A stretch of 37,819 bases of DNA from Williamwhitmania sp. (lineage in GTDB: Bacteria; Bacteroidota; Bacteroidia; Bacteroidales; Williamwhitmaniaceae), in assembly GCA_035529935.1 (NCBI GenBank), contig DATKVT010000131.1:1-37819 (forward strand), in the 5' to 3' direction. Shown piece after piece: positions 35,201 through 37,819 of this stretch. The notes beneath the pieces are model-generated. The model was given only the letters and a program-made list of their open reading frames with translations. It searched no databases and was not told where the DNA came from. The translations under genes were made by a program, and so were the position numbers. Positions within the stretch are counted from its first letter, which is position 1; the number at the start of each line of letters is the position of its first letter.

Positions 35201-35424
35201 TGCCAACCATGAATTGGGGACGAGCGCAGTTCTATGCTCCAATGAAAAAATTTAATGGGCATTACGTGGACACCCTCTGGTTCAACCTAGCCTTTATCTG
35301 GGTTATTAACCTGTTTTTTGCCGTCACCCTTCAGTTTGATGTTTTGCGAAGAATCATCACCTACTTTGATAACATTCGAATCCGAAAATCGCAGCAGGAA
35401 AAAGGTGCAGACCGAAGTGTATAA
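32284..35424 (+). CDS. TerB-like domain / ABCG-type ABC transporter fusion
   Basis: A 1046-residue protein. Residues ~1-150 are helical and resemble a TerB-like tellurite-resistance-associated domain (LMQLFALIANENN, VVAADGTMV...EFINVDGIITTQEE). A beta-rich linker (~190-265) follows. The ABC ATPase has Walker A GGSGVGKST (303-311), signature ISGGQRKR (409-415), Walker B VLMVDEPTSGL (429-438) and H-loop IANIHQPS. A short segment with CPYCGNVNPEQIL (CxxC) comes next. The C-terminal half holds about six membrane helices of ABC2/ABCG type, e.g. LLEAPVLAFILGYFT, LMSVVVALFLGLT, FTTSCFANIIGLNI, IYILIPLILVPQLLLSG, and a long soluble loop before the last helix (LAFIWVINLFFAVTLQF). Nucleotide-first order matches ABCG half-transporters. 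Substrate unknown. Confidence 0.85.
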   Translation: MNESVLNALMQLFALIANENNSNISARGKQIVASYLAQHIGEEHSREYLKLFEDYFTFYKQELSEVDSTIMVVAADGTMVATQASKICSHITKSLHKTERIVVFLRLLEFINVDGIITTQEEHFVHIVAQCFNIGTREFENIFQFVVSPFKNSISRNQLLIISDSEELQIEELEGLWVETNRPREEERKFIVRPNLQGSIFILKLDTINQFLLRYFGTGEVYVGNRAIISGVTYIIDTGSIIKIPENEPIYFREIESQLFAHAGSNSIIFCAENLSFRFKGSQNGIKQFSFWEESGQVIGVMGGSGVGKSTLLNLLNGKIEPQTGTVLINGYDVHRERFRLEGVIGFVPQDDLLFEDLSVYQNLYYNAKLSFSNFSEYKLRETVEHILRDFDLEDIRDLKVGDPLNKSISGGQRKRLNIALELMREPSVLMVDEPTSGLSSQDSVMVMELLKDQARKGKLVIANIHQPSSRIFKMLDKLWIFDKGGYPIFQGNPLDAIVYFKRMNTQVNASETECPYCGNVNPEQILEIIESKEVDKDGRYTRKRRKTSEKWHELYKEHIQPRIKRKESKRIIPKNYFNIPNIEVQMQIFFLRTLLAKLSNKQYLIINLLEAPVLAFILGYFTKYAAGNTYIFSENRNLPAFLLMSVVVALFLGLTVSAEEIIKDRKILERESFLNLSRFSYLNSKILFLFGVSAIQMALFVLVGSYILQIKGMLLVYWLVLFTTSCFANIIGLNISSGLNSVVAIYILIPLILVPQLLLSGTIVPFDYLHRKLTDKVYVPLVGDLMVSRWAYEALAVEQFRDNKFEKVFFPYEQVISTASYNTSFLIPKLQNMLEDAMRYKESGGSIAAINSRLIVVKNEMVALQNESGKPPFEYLGKMDDAGLTSNVFEEATGYLYFIKKYYFDQADSATHEKDSIYRRLVDHLGIDAVVKLRQDYYNKALADYVLNTQEVNKMLERPTQIIRKKDPIFMMPTMNWGRAQFYAPMKKFNGHYVDTLWFNLAFIWVINLFFAVTLQFDVLRRIITYFDNIRIRKSQQEKGADRSV

Positions 35425-35490
35425 ACCTGCGTACAGGTCGAACTAGATTGGAAAGTATAGAGAAATTCCTTTAAGAAAACAGGATTGATA

Positions 35491-35510
35491 TTATTAAGCC
35501 GACTTAATAA
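35491..35510 (-). repeat. Short inverted repeat at the yccF stop
   Basis: TTATTAAG / CTTAATAA with a 4-base CCGA loop overlaps the stop codon of the leftward YccF gene. AT-only arms and no T run make it a weak terminator at best. A second small hairpin ACCTG-CGTA-CAGGT at 35425-35438 follows the ABC gene. Confidence 0.3.
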
Positions 35511-35875
35511 ACCTCTTTGCCAAAAGGAGAAAGGGCTAATCCAGCCAACTTAACATGTTGTCCGGCAAACGGAATGCCTACAATGGTAATAGCCAGAAGT
35601 GCACCAAAAACAAGATGGCTAAGTGCGATCCATATGCCGCCAAAAGCCAACCATATAATATTGAGTAATATTGAAATACAACCGCTCGACCGTTCTGTGG
35701 TTTCAATTTTTCGACCAAAAGGCCAAAGAGCAACCCATGCCAACTTGTAGGCTTGTATTCCAAAGGGTATGCCTATGATGGTTATGCAGAGAATGGTTCC
35801 GCCAATTAAATATTCAAAAGAAATTACAAGGCCACCAAAGAGCAGCCAAACAATATTTCCGAGTGTTTTCATCAT
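35504..35875 (-). CDS. YccF domain inner membrane protein
   Basis: A 123-residue membrane protein with two tandem YccF repeats. Repeat 1: NIVWLLFGGLVISFEYLIGGTILCITIIGIPFGIQAYKLAWVALWPFG; repeat 2: NIIWLAFGGIWIALSHLVFGALLAITIVGIPFAGQHVKLAGLALSPFG. Each has the hallmark IxGIPFG/A and xPFG motifs and about two membrane segments. Its role is not established; E. coli YccF is a predicted inner-membrane protein. An alternative start one codon later is possible (MM). A perfect -7 box (35956-35963) and an inverted repeat (35893-35913) lie upstream. Confidence 0.9.
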   Translation of the reverse strand: MMKTLGNIVWLLFGGLVISFEYLIGGTILCITIIGIPFGIQAYKLAWVALWPFGRKIETTERSSGCISILLNIIWLAFGGIWIALSHLVFGALLAITIVGIPFAGQHVKLAGLALSPFGKEVY

Positions 35876-35892
35876 TCTAGCTATTTCCTAAA

Positions 35893-35913
35893 CAAAAGAA
35901 ACTTTTTCTTTTG
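35893..35913. repeat. 9-bp inverted repeat upstream of the YccF gene
   Basis: CAAAAGAAA (35893-35901), CTT, TTTCTTTTG (35905-35913): perfectly complementary arms 17 bases before the start codon, downstream of the promoter box. It could be an operator or a hairpin in the leader. Confidence 0.45.
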
Positions 35914-35955
35914 GATTTTAAAAGTAAAAACAAATGATTCGGTAGGCATAATGCA

Positions 35956-35963
35956 CAAAAATA
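35956..35963 (-). promoter_or_regulatory. -7 box for the YccF gene
   Basis: On the minus strand TATTTTTG, an exact TAnnTTTG match; predicted leader about 75 bases, containing the inverted repeat at 35893-35913. Confidence 0.45.
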
Positions 35964-36028
35964 TGCCAAGTGAATAGTATTTAAGTAATTGAACTTAACG
36001 CTTTGGGCTTGTTTCTTTTGTTAGTTGA

Positions 36029-36058
36029 TTGGTGAACAACACCGGTCACCTATTTTTC
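36029..36058 (+). promoter_or_regulatory. Promoter of the sirtuin gene
   Basis: TTG (36029-36031), 19-base spacer, TATTTTTC (36051-36058, one mismatch to TAnnTTTG). The predicted start near 36063 rules out starts at or before 36029. Confidence 0.5.
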
Positions 36059-36092
36059 GTTTTGTGTTGGTGGAGGAACATATTTTTAAACT

Positions 36093-36097
36093 GGAGG
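36093..36097 (+). promoter_or_regulatory. Shine-Dalgarno site of the sirtuin gene
   Basis: GGAGG 3 bases before the ATG at 36101. SD sites are rare in this window; this one fixes the start codon. Confidence 0.6.
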
Positions 36098-36100
36098 TGC

Positions 36101-36793
36101 ATGAAAAGATTGGTTGTTCTCAGTGGTGCTGGTATAAGCGCTGAAAGTGGGCTTAAAACTTTTCGCGATATGGGTGGACTTTGGGAGCAATACAATGTTG
36201 ACGAGGTGGCCAGTCCCCAAGCGTGGCGAACCAATCCTGCGCTTGTGCTCCGATTTTATAATGAGAGACGAAAGGCGCTCTTTGCAGCGAAACCCAACGC
36301 TGGTCATATTGGCATTGCTAACCTGCAGGAGCACTTTGAGGTTATTGTTATAACCCAAAACGTCGATGACCTGCACGAGCAGGCAGGTAGCAAGCAGGTA
36401 ATTCACCTGCACGGAGAGCTACGAAAGGCTCAAAGTACCGTTGACCCATCATTGGTTTATACCCTTAAAACTTGGGCGCTAAATATTGGTGACCGTTGCG
36501 AGAAGGGTTCACAGCTGCGACCCTACATTGTGTGGTTTGGTGAATCTGTCCCCAACTATCCAGCGGCAGTGGAGTTGGTTAAGACGGCAGACATCTTTGT
36601 TGTTGTTGGGACATCGCTCAACGTCTACCCCGCAGCCGGATTAGTCGATTATTGCGGAAAAGATTTACCGTTATTCCTAATCGATCCTAATGATCTCCCT
36701 GTATATTTGAGAAAAAATATGACGCTTATAAAAGAGCCAGCGAGTAAGGGAGTACCAATACTGGCAAAGTTGCTGGTTGAAAAACTTCTGTAG
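36101..36793 (+). CDS. cobB: Sirtuin-family NAD-dependent protein deacylase (CobB-like)
   Basis: A 230-residue sirtuin that removes acyl groups from lysines using NAD. Start at 36101 rests on the SD site and promoter; a longer frame would add 24 unrelated residues. NAD-binding GAGISAESGLKTFRD (10-23), TQNVDDLHEQAG (85-96), HLHGEL with catalytic His104, VVGTSLNVYPAAG (168-180). Tyr53 and Arg56 in FYNERR match the pair that gives CobB/SIRT5-type enzymes desuccinylase activity. The usual four zinc cysteines are absent: only C133 remains between residues 105 and 145, with AQSTVDPS where CobB has its first Cys pair. Related Bacteroidota proteins may share this loss, by my recollection. A truncated barrel gene follows on the same strand. 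Confidence 0.9.
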   Translation: MKRLVVLSGAGISAESGLKTFRDMGGLWEQYNVDEVASPQAWRTNPALVLRFYNERRKALFAAKPNAGHIGIANLQEHFEVIVITQNVDDLHEQAGSKQVIHLHGELRKAQSTVDPSLVYTLKTWALNIGDRCEKGSQLRPYIVWFGESVPNYPAAVELVKTADIFVVVGTSLNVYPAAGLVDYCGKDLPLFLIDPNDLPVYLRKNMTLIKEPASKGVPILAKLLVEKLL

Positions 36794-36820
36794 TCCAAGG
36801 TAATTAATAACATTTTGAAT

Positions 36821-37141
36821 ATGAAAGGCTTGGTTGTTGTACTTCTACTATTCCCCGGAGTTGTTTTAGCCCAATTATTTAAGGGTGGCGTTCAAGGGGG
36901 TATTACCATGAGTCAGGTTGATGGCGACCGCTATGCCGGTTTTAATAAAACAGGAATATGGGGTGAGCTGTTTGTGGAGTATCCTTTTACGGCGAATACC
37001 AGCTTGCATATTGGGCTATCTGGAGTTCAGAAAGGCTCCTTTCAGCGTTTCGATCCACAGGACTACTATAGAATGAGCTTAGTTTATGCCGAAATCCCCA
37101 TTCTTTACCAGTATCGTTTTCTCGGCAAGGCAATAATGTAG
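36821..37141 (+). pseudogene. Truncated outer-membrane beta-barrel protein
   Basis: An ATG at 36821 opens 106 codons: signal peptide MKGLVVVLLLFPGVVLAQ, then GGVQGGITMSQVDGDRYAGF, SLHIGLSGVQKGSFQRFDPQDYYRMSLVYAEIPILYQYRF, which matches the N-terminal half of PorT-like / OMP_b-brl barrels (usually ~200 or more residues). The frame stops at TAG 37139-37141 after FLGKAIM. None of the other frames continues the barrel, so it is a truncation, not a simple frameshift. A short stand-alone product is possible, but loss of the second half of the barrel is more likely. A TTG two codons upstream is an alternative start. Confidence 0.7.
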
Positions 37142-37384
37142 GGGGGATAAAACGAATAGTGTAAAGTTGTAAAATTGTTGAATTGTGTGAAACATACACC
37201 ACTATTGATTTGTGGCGTAATTTGTGGCAAGATACAAAAAAAACGAAACGTGCAAAGTGGTTAATTTTGGGTTAATAAAATGGGCTGGATTATTCCTATT
37301 GTTTAAACAAAGGTTAAGCAATGATTAAATACCATTAGAATAGTTGTATTTACGGCATATTTTGGGCAGCATTTGGCTGCGTTT

Positions 37385-37407
37385 GGCTCCTTAATTGGGG
37401 CTTTTTT
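37385..37407 (+). terminator. Weak terminator-like hairpin
   Basis: GGCTCC / GGGGCT with a 6-base loop, two G-T wobbles, then a T run. It is about 245 bases downstream of the truncated barrel gene. Confidence 0.3.
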
Positions 37408-37448
37408 ATTACCAGGCGTGTAGGGGTATAATTGGAGATAAAAACAGT

Positions 37449-37484
37449 TTGGTTAGTCAATTGGTTAGTCAATTGGTTAGTCAA
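37449..37484 (+). repeat. Three tandem 12-bp repeats
   Basis: Three perfect, head-to-tail copies of TTGGTTAGTCAA at 37449-37460, 37461-37472 and 37473-37484. Each unit has TTG...CAA ends, a partial dyad. Iteron-like or protein-binding arrays, or slippage-prone tandem repeats, are possible. Confidence 0.9.
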
Positions 37485-37722
37485 AAGGCATAAAATAAAA
37501 GAGTGTATAAGTATATGTAATCATTAATAAAGTGTTAAAACATGGCATAATATAAGCATATAGGGGTATGTAATGCCAGTATATAAACTGTATTAATATT
37601 GTGTAACGTTCTGATATACAAATAATAAAGTATTATACTTACCTGAAATAGGTGAGTAGGTGTGTGCAAAAGGCTTATAAAATGGTAATTATCATCTTCC
37701 TGAGGTTAGGAAAACGATTGAG

Positions 37723-37819
37723 TTAACCCATGCTATTTATGCGAATTGATGCTTTTACCAGGGCGGCAAATTTAACGGCATCTCTTGGTATTTCGCTATC
37801 TTGATGGTGCTGGTTTTGG
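37723..37819 (-). CDS. C-terminal tail of a leftward gene cut by the window edge
   Basis: The minus-strand frame from 37818 to TAA at 37725-37723 is open for 31 codons and reads as soluble protein sequence (QNQHHQDSEIPRDAV, then KFAALVKASIRINSMG). The composition looks coding rather than random AT-rich DNA, but no family can be named from this tail. It is the only hint of what lies right of the window. Confidence 0.35.
   Translation of the reverse strand, partial: QNQHHQDSEIPRDAVKFAALVKASIRINSMG

Larger units (their letters stand above)
37142..37722. other. AT-rich non-coding DNA beside the truncated gene
   Basis: About 580 bases with no convincing gene. It contains repeated TTTGTGGC (37209-37228 region), a 12-bp palindrome TTGTTTAAACAA (37299-37310), a hairpin GCAGC-ATTTG-GCTGC (37366-37380), a weak terminator-like GGCTCC/GGGGCT + T run (37385-37407), the 3 x 12-bp repeat (37449-37484), and repeated AGGGGTAT and TATGTAAT words. 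Confidence 0.55.

Noticed and set aside
37227-37335. Short GTG-started frame (about 34 codons) in the AT-rich tail
   Set aside because: Non-ATG start, no family resemblance, no convincing ribosome or promoter signal.
37142-37722. tRNA gene as an integration target
   Set aside because: No cloverleaf with a T-loop GTTCRA-like sequence or CCA end could be found in this AT-rich stretch.

Overview
The window looks like a Bacteroidota chromosome, most likely order Bacteroidales. Evidence: a GldA-type ABC ATPase, a Por-type (T9SS) C-terminal tail, an RprX/RprY-like two-component pair, a Bacteroidota-type RND efflux operon, a BamA-like barrel protein without POTRA domains, and intergenic -7 boxes of the form TAnnTTTG, with almost no Shine-Dalgarno sequences. 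No rRNA, tRNA, CRISPR array or complete insertion sequence was seen. Most of the window is ordinary core genome.

Layout. 1-0.4 kb: 3' end of pheS with a strong terminator. 0.5-4.8 kb: a Crp/Fnr regulator facing a leftward nadA - YwqK/MORN-repeat - ruvB operon. 5.3-7.3 kb: rpiB, a VanZ-fold membrane protein, hemW. 7.4-13.3 kb: leftward tolC-like / adaptor / RND pump operon. 13.3-14.1 kb: an unusual gene-poor, structure-rich intergenic region with a possible 44-residue ORF. 14.1-16.7 kb: a cyclic-nucleotide-binding-domain histidine kinase, ispD, and a DUF2461 protein. 16.7-20.1 kb: two tandem paralogous AMP-forming acyl-CoA ligases. 20.3-22.2 kb: gldA-like ATPase plus a coiled-coil membrane protein. 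22.3-25.3 kb: small membrane protein, outer-membrane barrel, C69 dipeptidase. 25.3-29.2 kb: a protein with a T9SS-like tail, divergent from an RprX/RprY-like two-component system. 29.2-35.4 kb: dnaG, a lipoprotein, and a 1046-residue TerB-like/ABC half-transporter fusion. 35.5-36.8 kb: YccF protein and a sirtuin. 36.8-37.8 kb: a truncated barrel gene, AT-rich DNA with a 3 x 12 bp tandem repeat, and the tail of a leftward gene cut by the window edge.

Most notable: (1) the RprX-like kinase carries an in-frame TAG just after its first membrane segment, while its cognate response regulator is intact; (2) the kinase at 14.1 kb joins a canonical cNMP-binding domain directly to HisKA/HATPase, and its promoter is flanked by a 10-bp inverted repeat; (3) the intergenic region at 13.4-13.8 kb holds back-to-back promoter boxes, nested inverted repeats and five GCAGGC motifs; (4) the truncated barrel gene at the right end, next to 12-bp iteron-like repeats, may mark the edge of an inserted element. 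I do not see a clearly complete undescribed system; these are leads.
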